A stretch of DNA of 64,000 nt, taken from assembly GCA_000756795.1 (NCBI GenBank), contig CCSI01000001.1, forward strand, positions 372,001-436,000. Reading direction: 5' to 3'. Source of the stretch: Qipengyuania vulgaris. GTDB taxonomy: Bacteria; Pseudomonadota; Alphaproteobacteria; Sphingomonadales; Sphingomonadaceae. The notes under the pieces were generated by a model that saw only the letters and a list, made by a program, of their open reading frames with translations, was not told the DNA's origin and did not search any database. Below, piece by piece: positions 28,599 through 38,137 of this stretch. Position 1 is the first letter of the stretch, and every line of letters starts with the position of its first letter. Position numbers and translations under genes: made by a program.

Positions 28599-28722
28599 GT
28601 CGTGTCCCTTTGGTAATCCCTGGCTGCAATTAGCGCATCGGAATTACAACGGCGGCTGAACGAACGCGCTTAACTCCATATTAGCGATAAGTCGTGCGCG
28701 CCTCACGGATGAGCCGTTGGGA

Positions 28723-29367
28723 TTATGCGAGCTTTGCCCGCAACTTGGCCTGCCATTGCGGGCCGAGCGCGGGGAGTGAGAGCAGATCGCACGTCTCACC
28801 TTTGGACGACTCGCGCTTTGGGTCGAAAAGGAGGGCGAAGGCTTCCTCCACGCTCCACTTTTCCTGGCTTCGCTCTACCAGTTCGAGCGCGTCGCCTGCC
28901 TCGGCCACACCCTCTTCGAGCACGCGATAATACCAGCCGCAGCGGTGGTTCGCGATGATACGCTTGACCATGTCCTTGCGCTGGAAATGCCGCTCCAGCG
29001 TGCTGCAGGGCTGGCGGCCCATGCTGAGTTCGAGCAGCGCGCTGCCCAGCCGGAAGCGGTCGCCGATGAATACCTCGCTTTCCGTCATGCCTCGCGTATG
29101 AAGGTTCTCGCCGAAAGCCCCGGGGGCGGAGAGGCGCGCAACCTCTGGGATTTCCTCAAGCCAGTAGGGATAGTGGTCGGCGGCGTAGAGGTGGACCGCC
29201 ATATGCTCGCCGCCGTGGTGCTTGCGGTCGGTCTGCGTATCGCCCTCGAGGCCCATGCGCGTGATGCGGACGGGGCCTTCCACTGAAGTCTTGTCGATGG
29301 AACTGAGCTTGCCGTCGGGCAGGGGAGCAGCCTTGCCGGTGCACAGAGCGAGGACTTCGGCTTTCAT
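28723..29367 (-). CDS. MOSC domain protein (YiiM-like)
   Basis: A 214-residue cytoplasmic protein of the MOSC family (molybdenum cofactor sulfurase C-terminal fold). The YiiM-type blocks are visible: TRMGLEGDTQTDRKHHGG, APGAFGENLHTRGM and the conserved Cys in SMGRQPCSTLE. YiiM proteins act in N-hydroxylated-compound reduction and molybdenum-cofactor-linked detoxification. The ATG at 29367 is chosen because upstream in-frame sequence is a 9-bp tandem repeat encoding repeats of VPC. It is near, but not in an operon with, the molybdopterin oxidoreductase. Confidence 0.88.
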   Translation of the reverse strand: MKAEVLALCTGKAAPLPDGKLSSIDKTSVEGPVRITRMGLEGDTQTDRKHHGGEHMAVHLYAADHYPYWLEEIPEVARLSAPGAFGENLHTRGMTESEVFIGDRFRLGSALLELSMGRQPCSTLERHFQRKDMVKRIIANHRCGWYYRVLEEGVAEAGDALELVERSQEKWSVEEAFALLFDPKRESSKGETCDLLSLPALGPQWQAKLRAKLA

Positions 29368-29391
29368 GGACGGCATGCTTTTCCAACAGGA

Positions 29392-29417
29392 TGGAACACA
29401 TGGAACACATGGAACAC
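29392..29417. repeat. Three 9-bp tandem repeats
   Basis: TGGAACACA is repeated at 29392, 29401 and (last base changed) 29410, immediately upstream of the MOSC gene start. It could be a small variable-number repeat in the 5' leader. Confidence 0.75.
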
Positions 29418-29529
29418 GGTCCATGGGCAGAAATCGAGTTTCCGCTGGAGGTCGCGGAAACCGGCAGTTTTCGAAGGCGTGTGAAGGCTCATGGACACCT
29501 TCTCAGCACACAGCGCCAAAGTAGGAAAG

Positions 29530-29556
29530 CCTCACGCAGGCCGCCGCAGCGTGAGG
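29530..29556 (-). terminator. Hairpin overlapping the 3' end of the methyltransferase gene
   Basis: An 8-bp stem CCTCACGC / GCGTGAGG with an 11-base loop. On the minus strand it includes the stop codon and is followed by CTTTCC. A plausible but weak terminator. Confidence 0.5.
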
Positions 29557-30122
29557 GCGTACCAGTCGCGCTGCACGCCGTCGGCGCCTTCGCCGCGATA
29601 GCGCTCGGTCATTTCTATATCGAAGCCCGCCTCGCGATAGGCCTGCTCGAGCCACGCCTCATCGGGCAGGTTGGTCAGCCGTCCGAGCGGGTCCCGGCCT
29701 TCGCCGCTCCCCAACTTGTAATTGGCAAAGTGCCAGCCGCCGGGCGTCAGCGCGCGGTAGATTGCCGCCAGCACGTTCGGAATATCGGCCCGCGCGACAT
29801 GCAGAAGGCAAGCATGCGCCCAGACAGCATCATAGGCTGCCACTGAATCCAGTTCGTCGAACCGCATGACCCGCGCGCCGACATCGAATCGCTCGTTGGC
29901 TTTCTTCACCATGGCAGCCGTGCCGTCGGTGGCATCGAGATCGAACCCGCGCTCGATAATGCGCGCCGAGTCCCGTCCGCCGCCGCACCCTAGTTCGAGG
30001 ACACGCGCTTTGGGCTCCAGCCGGTCGAGGAAACTGTCGAGATGGCGGCTGGGAGCCTGCCCGAAGCTCAGCGTGTAGCGCGGCGCGTTGGTCTGGTAAT
30101 ATTCGAGAGTGGCCGGGTCCAT
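29532..30122 (-). CDS. Class I SAM-dependent methyltransferase (Tam/UbiE-like)
   Basis: A 196-residue cytoplasmic enzyme with the methyltransferase-11 core: motif I VLELGCGGGRDSARI, motif II (FDLDATDGTAAM) and the post-II strand YDAVWAHACLLHVARAD. The C-terminal RDWYALTLRRPA closes the fold. No substrate can be named from sequence. The start is ambiguous between ATG 30122 (MDPATLEYY) and ATG 30128, both without a strong ribosome-binding site. It is divergent from the DUF418 gene with a short shared promoter region. Confidence 0.85.
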   Translation of the reverse strand: MDPATLEYYQTNAPRYTLSFGQAPSRHLDSFLDRLEPKARVLELGCGGGRDSARIIERGFDLDATDGTAAMVKKANERFDVGARVMRFDELDSVAAYDAVWAHACLLHVARADIPNVLAAIYRALTPGGWHFANYKLGSGEGRDPLGRLTNLPDEAWLEQAYREAGFDIEMTERYRGEGADGVQRDWYALTLRRPA

Positions 30123-30185
30123 CACCATACTTTGCGCCAATAACCCTATTTGTGGCAAGCAGCGGTCTGAGGGGAGGGGCATCTA

Positions 30186-31388
30186 ATGAACGCCACGAGC
30201 GACAGTCTTGCGCCAATCACATCGACGGACCGCATCGGTGAGCTCGACTCATTGAGGGGAATGGCCCTCTTCGGAGTGTTACTCGTCCATTTCATCGGTG
30301 GTGTTTTCTACGAAATGCCGCTCGATGCAGATGCTTTCGAGCGCTGGTTTGGCGACCCGATACAGCGCACTGTCCTGACCATCTCCGACATATCTTTCTG
30401 GGACAAGGCCAACACGCTGTTCGCCATGCTTTTCGGCATGGGGTTCTGGGTCCAGATGGAGAGGTTGGAAGCGCGACGAAGCGACTTCATCAGCCTCTAT
30501 TCCAGACGGCTTGTCGCCTTGCTCGTCATCGGTTTCGCAAATCTGCTGCTGATCTTCGCAGGCGATGTCCTGCACGTCTATGCCTTGCTTGGTTTCGCGC
30601 TGTTACTCGCCCGAAAAATGCCCGCGCGCTTGATGCTGTTTCTCGGCCTGATCCTGGCTGTTCTGGCAGATCCAATCATCGACAGCATAGTGCCGAAGCA
30701 TGAGCATGGCCTCGACGAACTCGAGCGCGAAGTTTTCTACGAGGGTCCGTACTGGCGCCATGTCGCACTTATGGCGCGCCTCCATTTCGAGGAGGAGATT
30801 ATTGGGCTCAGGCACCTCGGCTGGTTCTCTCACCTGTTCGGCCGCTTCCTGTTGGGGGCATGGCTGATACGGAGCGGAATGTTGCTCAAGGCTTGCCGGG
30901 GCGAGCTTCCACTCGGACGATTAGTCGTGCCGTGCCTTGGCGCGGGCTTGGCACTCGAAGTCCTTTCATCGGCGATCTACGCAGACCTTATTGCACTCCC
31001 TTCACTGGTCGATGTCCTTGCCCACAGTGTCGGCGCGCTTGTGCTCGCGACCGGATACGCAATGGCGCTGGCGGCGATGCACGGGAGCAAGAGGTTTGCG
31101 ATTATCCCGGAGTTCTTTGCGCCAGTGGGACGGACCGCGCTAACCAATTACGTCTGGCACGGAATGTACTTCTGGATTTTCTTCATGGGATTTGGGTTCG
31201 GCTTCCACCTACTCGGAAGAATTCCCCCAAGCATGGCAGCGCTGATGGCGATTGGTCTTTTTGCAATGCAGGTGGCTGCCAGCAAATGGTGGCTGGCGCG
31301 TTATCGCTACGGCCCGCTCGAATATCTATGGCGCTGGGCGACCTACGGGAGCCGCCCGAAGTTCAGTCTTCAGCCCGCTGCTGCCTGA
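30186..31388 (+). CDS. DUF418 integral membrane protein
   Basis: A 400-residue multi-pass protein. It starts with the family hallmark [19 protein letters not shown], and the DUF418 domain occupies the C-terminal half ([14 protein letters not shown] and the final [13 protein letters not shown]). These proteins are distant relatives of membrane acyltransferases but their function is unproven. GAGGGGAGGGG precedes the ATG. Its 3' end overlaps the convergent rlmN gene by 19 bases. Confidence 0.9.
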   Translation: MNATSDSLAPITSTDRIGELDSLRGMALFGVLLVHFIGGVFYEMPLDADAFERWFGDPIQRTVLTISDISFWDKANTLFAMLFGMGFWVQMERLEARRSDFISLYSRRLVALLVIGFANLLLIFAGDVLHVYALLGFALLLARKMPARLMLFLGLILAVLADPIIDSIVPKHEHGLDELEREVFYEGPYWRHVALMARLHFEEEIIGLRHLGWFSHLFGRFLLGAWLIRSGMLLKACRGELPLGRLVVPCLGAGLALEVLSSAIYADLIALPSLVDVLAHSVGALVLATGYAMALAAMHGSKRFAIIPEFFAPVGRTALTNYVWHGMYFWIFFMGFGFGFHLLGRIPPSMAALMAIGLFAMQVAASKWWLARYRYGPLEYLWRWATYGSRPKFSLQPAAA

Positions 31389-32623
31389 GCCTCGGCTTCC
31401 GCTGCCTCGCGGTCGCGCTGGGCGCGGCTTTTCTTCTCCGCTGCCGTCTTGAGCTGGCCACAAGCCGCATCGATGTCGCGGCCGCGCGGGGTGCGCACCG
31501 GCGCCGAGATGCCGCCTTCGAAGACGATGTCGGAGAACCGCTTCACACGCTCGGGCGTGGAAGTGTCGTAGGCAGCGCCCGGCCATGGGTTGAACGGAAT
31601 GAGGTTCACCTTGGCGGGCAGCTTGTAGTGCTTCAGCAGCCGGACGAGCTCGCGGGCGTGCTCGTCACTGTCGTTCTTGTCCTTGAGCATCACATATTCG
31701 AAGGTGATGCGGCGGGCGTTGCTGGCGCCGGGATAGGCGGCGCAGGCTTCGAGCAATTCCTCGATGCCGTATTTCTTGTTGAGCGGCACGATCTCGTCGC
31801 GGATTTCCTTGGTCACCGCGTGGAGCGAGACGGCAAGGTTCACGCCGATTTCCTCGCCGCACTTGTCCATCATAGGTACGACGCCGCTGGTGGAGAGCGT
31901 GATGCGGCGCTTCGACAGGGCGAGGCCATCGCCGTCCATGACCAGCTTCAGCGCGCCCTTGACGTTGTCGAAATTGTAGAGCGGTTCGCCCATGCCCATC
32001 ATCACGATGTTGGTGAGCAGGCGGCCATCGCTGGTGTAGTGACCTTCATCCTCGGCCTCGTCGAGACCGGCCATCGAACCCTTGGGCCATTCACCCAGAG
32101 CGTCGCGGGCCAACATGACCTGGCCGACGATTTCGCCCGGAGTCAAATTGCGCACCAGCTTCATTGTGCCCGTGTGGCAGAAACGGCAGTTCAGCGTGCA
32201 GCCGACCTGGCTGGAGACGCACAGCGTGCCGCGGTCGGCATCGGGGATGAAGACCATCTCGAACTCGTGCCCGTCAGCGGTCTTCAGCAGCCATTTGCGC
32301 GTACCGTCGGTCGAATGCTGGGCTTCGACCACTTCGGGGCGGCCGATGACGAAGCGCTCGGCGAGCCACGGGCGCATCGTCTTCGCGATGTCGGTCATCG
32401 CCTCGAATTCGGTGACACCGCGATGGTAAAGCCAGTGGAACACCTGCTTCGAGCGCAGCTTGGCCTGCTTAGGCTCGAGGCCCGCTTCCTCGAACAGTTC
32501 GCGGATGCGATCCTTGGGGAGACCAATCAGGTCCACGCGGCCATCGGCGCGCGGCGTGATGTCACGCGCAACGGGAACCGGGTCTACCTGCCCGGGAATG
32601 CTCATCAGTGTCGTATCTGCCAT
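31370..32623 (-). CDS. rlmN: Dual-specificity 23S rRNA/tRNA adenine-C2 methyltransferase
   Basis: A 417-residue radical-SAM enzyme that methylates A2503 of 23S rRNA and A37 of some tRNAs. The iron-sulfur motif CTLNCRFC (CX3CX2C) is present, with [12 protein letters not shown] and [10 protein letters not shown]. The catalytic C-terminal Cys is in [10 protein letters not shown] after VRTPRG. The ATG at 32623 (MADTTLMS) is taken as the start rather than an in-frame codon 30 bases upstream. There is a longer-than-usual Ala/Glu-rich tail after the catalytic Cys. It overlaps the convergent DUF418 gene. Confidence 0.96.
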   Translation of the reverse strand: MADTTLMSIPGQVDPVPVARDITPRADGRVDLIGLPKDRIRELFEEAGLEPKQAKLRSKQVFHWLYHRGVTEFEAMTDIAKTMRPWLAERFVIGRPEVVEAQHSTDGTRKWLLKTADGHEFEMVFIPDADRGTLCVSSQVGCTLNCRFCHTGTMKLVRNLTPGEIVGQVMLARDALGEWPKGSMAGLDEAEDEGHYTSDGRLLTNIVMMGMGEPLYNFDNVKGALKLVMDGDGLALSKRRITLSTSGVVPMMDKCGEEIGVNLAVSLHAVTKEIRDEIVPLNKKYGIEELLEACAAYPGASNARRITFEYVMLKDKNDSDEHARELVRLLKHYKLPAKVNLIPFNPWPGAAYDTSTPERVKRFSDIVFEGGISAPVRTPRGRDIDAACGQLKTAAEKKSRAQRDREAAEAEAQAAAG

Positions 32624-32918
32624 GGGAGCCGCGCATATAGTCGCGATGGCCAAGGAATGAAAGAGCCTGCGCGGGCGCGTAATAATCCGTCTTTCGCGTT
32701 CGCGTTCCTTTCATTCGTCGAAAAGTAGGTTCAGCTCGTCGCACAACTCGCAACTGCACAATTCGTCGCTGGAAAAGCTCTCTTCGTCGCACCTTATGTG
32801 GCTAAAAAACAACGCTTTCTTGTTGTGCAATGTTCATGAAACTGTTTTCGACTGAGCGCCGTTTTCTTGGTCCACGCGGTCGCAAATCGACGGCGGACAA
32901 CAAAAACGGAGTTATGAA

Positions 32919-33581
32919 ATGAAAACCACCGCAGCACTTCTCGTCGCAGGTTCGATGCTCGCAGTCGCAACCCCGGCCATGGCGCAGGACAGCGACAATT
33001 TCGATGGCTTCCGCCTCGAAGCCCTCGCGGGTTATGACGTTGCGCAGGCAGGCAGCACCGTCGATGACGATTCCGCTGCCGACAACGACCAGTCGATCGA
33101 AGGCCTCGCTTACGGCATTGGTGCCGGTTACGACTTCGATGCGGGCGGCGTCGTCCTTGGCCTCGAAGCTGAATATGCCGGCTCGACCGCCGAGGTCGAA
33201 TTCGACGACGGTGACTACGAAGGCTTTGGCATCGGCAACGTTTCGGCAGGCCGCGACCTTTATCTCGGTGCCCGTGTTGGTGTGAAGGCCAACGACGACC
33301 TGCTGGTTTATGCCAAGGGTGGCTACACCAACGCGACCTTCGATATCCGCTCGAGCGATGGTGCAAACGAATATCGCGCTGACATCGACACCGATGGCTA
33401 TCGCGTCGGCGCAGGTCTCGAATATGCGCTGAGCGGCAAGACCTTCGCCAAGGTCGAATATCGCTACTCGAACTATTCGCAGGGTGAACTCGACTTCGAG
33501 GGGGACCGTCCCGACACGGCCGACTTCGATCTCGATCTCGACCGTCACCAGGTCATGGCTGGCTTCGGCATGCGCTTCTAA
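32919..33581 (+). CDS. Outer-membrane beta-barrel protein (Omp25/RopB-like porin family)
   Basis: A 220-residue protein with a signal peptide (cleavage at AMA-Q, residue 22). The mature part is an eight-stranded barrel pattern of alternating residues: FRLEALAGYD, YGIGAGYDF, LGLEAEYAGS, YLGARVGVK, LLVYAKGGYTNA, GAGLEYAL, KVEYRYSNYS, and the terminal VMAGFGMRF ending in Phe, the outer-membrane insertion signal. The loops are very acidic. It is followed by a strong terminator and is probably highly expressed. Confidence 0.9.
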   Translation: MKTTAALLVAGSMLAVATPAMAQDSDNFDGFRLEALAGYDVAQAGSTVDDDSAADNDQSIEGLAYGIGAGYDFDAGGVVLGLEAEYAGSTAEVEFDDGDYEGFGIGNVSAGRDLYLGARVGVKANDDLLVYAKGGYTNATFDIRSSDGANEYRADIDTDGYRVGAGLEYALSGKTFAKVEYRYSNYSQGELDFEGDRPDTADFDLDLDRHQVMAGFGMRF

Positions 33582-33603
33582 GCGCCAGACCAGCTAAACA
33601 ACG

Positions 33604-33636
33604 GGCCGGGAGCGTGAGAGCGCTCCCGGCCTTTTT
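33604..33636 (+). terminator. Strong Rho-independent terminator
   Basis: A perfect 11-bp stem GGCCGGGAGCG / CGCTCCCGGCC, 6-base loop, then TTTTT. It ends the barrel gene and lies 5 bases before the end of the convergent gene at 33641. Confidence 0.92.
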
Positions 33637-33640
33637 CATG

Positions 33641-34129
33641 TCAGCGGCGCGTACAGGCGAGCGTGGCCGCGTCGATTGCGGTGGCCGCGCCTGCAAGCGG
33701 GTAGGTGTTGGAGAAACGGCGACCACGCGCATCGGTGGCGTAGACGGTCATGCTGTCGGACTTGCGCATGGCGTCGAGGATGGCGCTGTCCATTGCTGCA
33801 TCGCGCGCCCACGCATCGGCCTTGCCGGGCGTGAGGCGGAAATTGGTGCGGCCTATGCGCAAGGTGACACTGGTGTTGGCGCGCAACTCTCGCGAGAGGC
33901 GGAGGTGAACCTGGCTGCGGATACGGCGCGCGGGCCAACTGGCTACGGTCGCGTAGGGCTGGAAATCGCGTGACAACGTGCTCGGCTCAGCCTCGGCAAT
34001 GGCATAGCAACGCGGCACCGACGGGTCGCGGAAGGCGGCCCAGGTCGAGAACACGCCGAGGCTGTCTTTCGCCACCAGCGGCGCGGCGAATACCAAGGCG
34101 GCGAGTGCGGGGAGGGCGAGCTTACGCAT
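33641..34129 (-). CDS. Exported IalB-like protein
   Basis: A 162-residue protein with a Sec signal peptide (LALPALAALVFAAPLVA). The mature domain begins SLGVFSTWAAFRD and contains CYAIAEAEPS with a second Cys near the C-terminus (LACTRR). This resembles invasion-associated-locus-B domain proteins of alphaproteobacteria; the family name does not imply virulence. The ATG at 34129 gives the signal peptide start. It overlaps the 3' end of greB by 8 bases, so the two form one unit. Confidence 0.75.
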   Translation of the reverse strand: MRKLALPALAALVFAAPLVAKDSLGVFSTWAAFRDPSVPRCYAIAEAEPSTLSRDFQPYATVASWPARRIRSQVHLRLSRELRANTSVTLRIGRTNFRLTPGKADAWARDAAMDSAILDAMRKSDSMTVYATDARGRRFSNTYPLAGAATAIDAATLACTRR

Positions 34130-34601
34130 AGGAAATGGCCACAATTTCCCACTCCTTGTTGCCGCCCGGCAGGCGAACGGTGCGCAGGTCCCCAACCATT
34201 GCGCCCTTCAAAGCGCGAGCGAGCGGGCTCGACCAGCCGATGCGCCCTTGGCTCGCATCCTGTTCGTCGTCGCCGACCAACGTCACTACCTTCTCCGCGT
34301 CATCCTCGTCAGCAAGCGTGACGGTCGCGCCGAAGAAGGCGCGGCTCTTGTCGGGTTGGTCTTGCGGCGTGATGACGCGCGCGGCCTTCATCCGGCGTGA
34401 GAGATGGCCCAACTCGCGGTCGATTTCGCGCATGCGCTTGCGGCCGTAGAGATAGTCGCCGTTCTCGCTGCGGTCGCCGTTTCCGGCGGCCCAGCTGACG
34501 ATTTCGACTATCTCCGGCCGCTCCTTGCCCAGCAAATGGTCATAGCGCGCCTTCATGGCGGCATAGCCTGCCGGTGTTATCGGATTGGTCTTGCCCTGCA
34601 T
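34122..34601 (-). CDS. greB: Transcription elongation factor GreB
   Basis: A 159-residue factor that enters the RNA polymerase secondary channel and stimulates cleavage of backtracked RNA. The coiled-coil tip acidic residues are in NGDRSENGDYLYGRKRMREID, the GreB-type signature. The C-terminal FKBP-like domain has GWSSPLARALKGA and the closing KEWEIVAI. The downstream IalB-like gene overlaps it, an unusual pairing of a cytoplasmic factor with an exported protein. Confidence 0.93.
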   Translation of the reverse strand: MQGKTNPITPAGYAAMKARYDHLLGKERPEIVEIVSWAAGNGDRSENGDYLYGRKRMREIDRELGHLSRRMKAARVITPQDQPDKSRAFFGATVTLADEDDAEKVVTLVGDDEQDASQGRIGWSSPLARALKGAMVGDLRTVRLPGGNKEWEIVAISYA

Positions 34602-34625
34602 TACGGGGCCAGCCCCTAGCGCAAG

Positions 34626-36593
34626 TCAGCGTGGAAGGTAATGCTTCACATCGCGCTGGTAGGGTGCCGACTTGTCCGGATACATGTTGGCATAGCTCAC
34701 CGCATTCCCGATGACGCGCATCACGTAATAGCGCGTCTCGAAATTCGCGGGGATCTGTTCGATCCAGGTAACCCAGTCGACCGACCCATTGCGCGGGTCG
34801 CCGTTGAGGCGCAGCCATTCATTCACACGGCCCGGCCCAGCGTTGTAGGCGGCAATCGCGAGCGGATAGGCACCGTCATAGCGGCTCATCAGCCGGGCGA
34901 AATGCTGGTCGCCGAGGCGGATATTGTACGACGGGTCGCCCGTGAGGCTGGCCGACATGTACTGGATGCCTGCCTTGCCCGCTTCTTCGCGCGCGGTTCC
35001 GGGCATCAGCTGCATCATGCCGCGTGCGCCTGCATGGCTGACGCGGGTGCGGTCGAATTCGCTTTCCTGGCGCGCGATGGCGTGGACCATGGTCCAGTTC
35101 GCGCCCGAGTGCGTGGGGACGGTCGGGAAACCGAGCCGCTCGAAACCGGCAACTCCGGTCTCGCCAGCGACCATGCCTGCGACAACGGCCATTTCCTCGA
35201 GGCCCGTTTCGCGGGCGAGTTCGGCGACGAGCGCCATCTCCGTCGGCGTCTTGGCGTGTTCGGCAATGACTTCGAAAAACGCACGCTCGGTCCGCCAGTC
35301 GCGGCGGTTGCGCGCCATTTCACGCAGCGCCTGCGTCGAGGGCCTCGCGTTGAATTCGCGGCGGGTCTCTTCGTCGATACCCGCGGTCAGGATCGGCGCG
35401 AAGGTCGGCATGGGCTTGCCCATTTCGCTTAGCGCCAGCTGCCCGTAGTAGTAATCGGGATAGGCCGCGGCCATGTCCCAGTACCGTTCCGCCCCTTCTC
35501 GGTCTCCGGCGCGAGCGGCAGCGCGGCCCGCCCAGTAGAAGCCCTTGGCGCGGGTCAGCGGCGTCTTGCCTGCCGAGCCATAGCGATAGAAGAGCGGCGC
35601 GGCGCGCGCGCCGTCACCCAGCGACCAAAGCGCCTTTGTGCCGCCGAGCCACATTAGGTCGGTATATTTGTCACGCAGGGTGAAGCTGCGCTCCGAGATA
35701 TCGGTGCCGGGCGCGAAGAGGTCGTCGACCTTCGAGGCGATGTTCACCGCACTGCGCGCGTCGGAGCCCTGCGCGATACGCAGAGCCTCGACCACAAAAT
35801 CGGTCCCGTCGAAAGCGGGGGTGGCGAAGTTCGCGCGATTCGACAGCAGGTTCACTGCTGCAGGCAGTTGGCCGTTGCTGCGATAATAGCGCGCAAGATT
35901 ATAGACATAGCCAGCGTCATTCATCGCGCCCTGCGGAACGGTGAGACCGGCATCGCTAGGCGTGCTGCCCTGGATGAGGGCAAGACGCGCCTGCGCCATC
36001 GGGCGATAGGCAGGCGAGACGCGCATGATCTGGCGCGAGGCCGCCTCAAGATTGCCCTGCCACAGCAGCGCATCCATGCGCGCATCATGGTCCTCGGGCG
36101 AGAAGGTCTGGCCGAACAGGCCCTGCATATAGGCTTCTGCGGGGCCGCTCATCGTGCCGTTGCGCCACGCCTCGCGCGCCAGTTCGCCCGCGTTCGGGCG
36201 GTTCATGGCAGCGAGCGCCAGCGCGTAACGCGCCTTGGCACCATTGGTGATGGGCGGATTGGCGTCGAAGAACTGGACGAGCGCCTGCGGAGCAGCCGCT
36301 CCGCGATCGAGTGCGGCTTCGGCGCGACGCTGGAGCAGTTCCTGCTTGGGGAAGCCGGGATAGCTGGTGATAAAACCGGCGTAATCGGCAAAGGAGCCGT
36401 CATCCGACTTCGTCAGATATTCCCATCGAGCAATCGTCGACGACATCTTGCCGGGGGTCTGAGCAACCATCGCATTGCGGTTGCTGTCAGGCCAGCTCGT
36501 TGGTGTTTGTGCCTGCGCGGCAAGCGGGAAGGCCAGCGCGGAGCCGGCCATAAGTGCGAAAGAATATAATGTTTTTCGGCCCATGCTGGACAT
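34626..36593 (-). CDS. Soluble lytic murein transglycosylase (Slt70-like)
   Basis: A 655-residue periplasmic enzyme with a signal peptide, a long helical superhelix (residues about 60-470) and a C-terminal goose-lysozyme-like SLT domain. The catalytic Glu is in HAIARQESEFD, followed by GARGMMQLMPGTA and the closing AIAAYNAGPGRV. It cleaves glycan strands to form 1,6-anhydro muropeptides. The ATG at 36593 is 11 bases from AGGAGG and precedes the signal peptide. It is 24 bases upstream of greB on the same strand. Confidence 0.94.
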   Translation of the reverse strand: MSSMGRKTLYSFALMAGSALAFPLAAQAQTPTSWPDSNRNAMVAQTPGKMSSTIARWEYLTKSDDGSFADYAGFITSYPGFPKQELLQRRAEAALDRGAAAPQALVQFFDANPPITNGAKARYALALAAMNRPNAGELAREAWRNGTMSGPAEAYMQGLFGQTFSPEDHDARMDALLWQGNLEAASRQIMRVSPAYRPMAQARLALIQGSTPSDAGLTVPQGAMNDAGYVYNLARYYRSNGQLPAAVNLLSNRANFATPAFDGTDFVVEALRIAQGSDARSAVNIASKVDDLFAPGTDISERSFTLRDKYTDLMWLGGTKALWSLGDGARAAPLFYRYGSAGKTPLTRAKGFYWAGRAAARAGDREGAERYWDMAAAYPDYYYGQLALSEMGKPMPTFAPILTAGIDEETRREFNARPSTQALREMARNRRDWRTERAFFEVIAEHAKTPTEMALVAELARETGLEEMAVVAGMVAGETGVAGFERLGFPTVPTHSGANWTMVHAIARQESEFDRTRVSHAGARGMMQLMPGTAREEAGKAGIQYMSASLTGDPSYNIRLGDQHFARLMSRYDGAYPLAIAAYNAGPGRVNEWLRLNGDPRNGSVDWVTWIEQIPANFETRYYVMRVIGNAVSYANMYPDKSAPYQRDVKHYLPR

Positions 36594-36689
36594 AATGCCC
36601 GGCCCCTCCTTATCAGGCGGTGAATGAATTGTGTCCGCGGGTGCCCTAAAGCGCCCGTTTTTCATGTAACTAACGCAGGAAAGAAGAAA

Positions 36690-37571
36690 ATGTTCTCAGG
36701 CTCGATTCCGGCTCTGGCGACTCCTTTTCGCGACGGGTCGTTCGACGAGGCGGCTTTCCGCAAGCTGGTCGACTGGCAAATCGAAAACGGCAGCAAGGGT
36801 CTGGTCCCCTGCGGCACGACCGGCGAGGCCTCGACCATCTCCAATGCGGAGCACCATCGCGTCATCGAAGTGTGCATCGAGCAGGCGGCGGGACGGGTCC
36901 CCGTGATTGCCGGTTGCGGCAGCAACGATACGCGCAATGCGCTGCTGCATATGCAGTTCGCCAAGAAGGCGGGCGCGGCTGCGGGCCTCTGCGTTGCGCC
37001 CTATTACAACCGCCCGAGCCAGACGGGTCTCATCGCCCATTTCAGCCATTTGGCCGAGAACAGCGACCTGCCCATCGTGCTCTACAATGTGCCCAGCCGC
37101 ACGGTCACCGATATCGAGGACGAGACCGTTTGCGAGCTGGTCAACAAGTACCCCGACCGCATCATCGCCATTAAGGACGCGAGCGGCGACCTGTCGCGCG
37201 TGGCGGACCATCGCATGGGCATCGGGCGCGACTTCTGCCAGCTTTCGGGCAATGACGAGCTATGGCTGCCGCATTCGGCTGCGGGCGGCTCGGGCTGCAT
37301 CTCGGTCACGGCGAATGTGGCGCCGAAACTGTGTGCCGAATTCCATGAGGCCATAGCGAGCGCGGACCTGATCAAGGCGCGCGAAATCAACGATCGCCTG
37401 TTCCCGCTGCATTACGCCATGTTCTCCGATGCGAGCCCCGCGCCGGTGAAATATGCGCTTAGCCGCGTGCACGACTGGTTCTCCGAAGACGTGCGCCTGC
37501 CGCTGTGCAATGCGAGCGAGGCGAGCCGCCGCCAAGTGGACGAGGCACTTGAACACGCGGGGTTGCTCTGA
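36690..37571 (+). CDS. dapA: 4-hydroxy-tetrahydrodipicolinate synthase
   Basis: A 293-residue cytoplasmic aldolase that condenses pyruvate with aspartate semialdehyde, the first committed step to lysine and diaminopimelate. It has the Schiff-base Lys in IIAIKDASGD, the catalytic Tyr in VLYNVPSRT and the GTTGEAST pyruvate loop. The ATG at 36690 gives the conventional MFSGSIPALATPF start with AGGAAAG upstream. It is divergent from the transglycosylase gene and 2 bases ahead of a DUF805 gene, so they are probably cotranscribed. Confidence 0.97.
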   Translation: MFSGSIPALATPFRDGSFDEAAFRKLVDWQIENGSKGLVPCGTTGEASTISNAEHHRVIEVCIEQAAGRVPVIAGCGSNDTRNALLHMQFAKKAGAAAGLCVAPYYNRPSQTGLIAHFSHLAENSDLPIVLYNVPSRTVTDIEDETVCELVNKYPDRIIAIKDASGDLSRVADHRMGIGRDFCQLSGNDELWLPHSAAGGSGCISVTANVAPKLCAEFHEAIASADLIKAREINDRLFPLHYAMFSDASPAPVKYALSRVHDWFSEDVRLPLCNASEASRRQVDEALEHAGLL

Positions 37572-37573
37572 TC

Positions 37574-38077
37574 ATGGCCGTTCGTAGCCCGCTGCTGAAC
37601 ATTCCCAGCGATCTTGCGCGCACGCTGCGCGGCGCGTTCGACTTCAGCGGCCGGTCGCGCCGCACCGAGGTCTGGACCTATCTTATCTTCGGTAACTGGG
37701 CGGCGGCGCTCATTCTGTGGCTGTTGCTCAAACTTGGCTTGCAGATGGAGACTGAAGGCGGACAGCTGACGCTTTTACCCACTCTGATTACTCTTGCCTA
37801 TCTGGCCCCGATACCCGCGCTCATCGCACGGCGCTCGCATGATATCGGGTGGACAGGCTGGACCGCGCTCCTCGTTCCGTTCACCTTTTTGATTTCAGTG
37901 TTCGACGAGGGCGGTCATCCCTCGCTGATCGGTATCGAAAAGCAGGACCTGGGATTGCTGGTCTCGGTGGGAGTCGCCGGTATCCTGCTTATCATCCTGA
38001 TTGCCCTTCTTCCGCCCAAGGGAAAGGCAGCCACCTACGGCCCCGACCCGCGGCCCAATGAGGTGGCGGAAGCCTAG
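37574..38077 (+). CDS. DUF805 membrane protein
   Basis: A 167-residue protein with four membrane segments. The DUF805 pattern is clear: FDFSGRSRRTEVWTYLIF at the start, ARRSHDIGWTGWTALL in the middle and a hydrophobic C-terminal span followed by LLPPKGKAATYGPDP. The function of the family is unknown. It starts 2 bases after dapA stops, suggesting translational coupling, though no functional link is known. Confidence 0.9.
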   Translation: MAVRSPLLNIPSDLARTLRGAFDFSGRSRRTEVWTYLIFGNWAAALILWLLLKLGLQMETEGGQLTLLPTLITLAYLAPIPALIARRSHDIGWTGWTALLVPFTFLISVFDEGGHPSLIGIEKQDLGLLVSVGVAGILLIILIALLPPKGKAATYGPDPRPNEVAEA

Positions 38078-38137
38078 AACGCCCCGTCCCCGTCAGCGCA
38101 AATACCGACAGGGACGGTGGCGAGACAATCAAGGCCG

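Noticed and set aside
28670-28684. CtrA-like site TTAA-N7-TTAG upstream of the glycine-zipper gene
   Set aside because: It is one base off the TTAA-N7-TTAA consensus and the only such site noticed. Not strong enough to call.
29394-29417. Repeated GAAC units considered as an SOS box
   Set aside because: The GAAC units are separated by 5 bases, not the 7 required for the LexA operator.
32655-32716. GAATGAAAG / CTTTCATTC inverted repeat upstream of rlmN
   Set aside because: A 9-bp inverted repeat 44 bases apart with no known operator match. Chance cannot be excluded.
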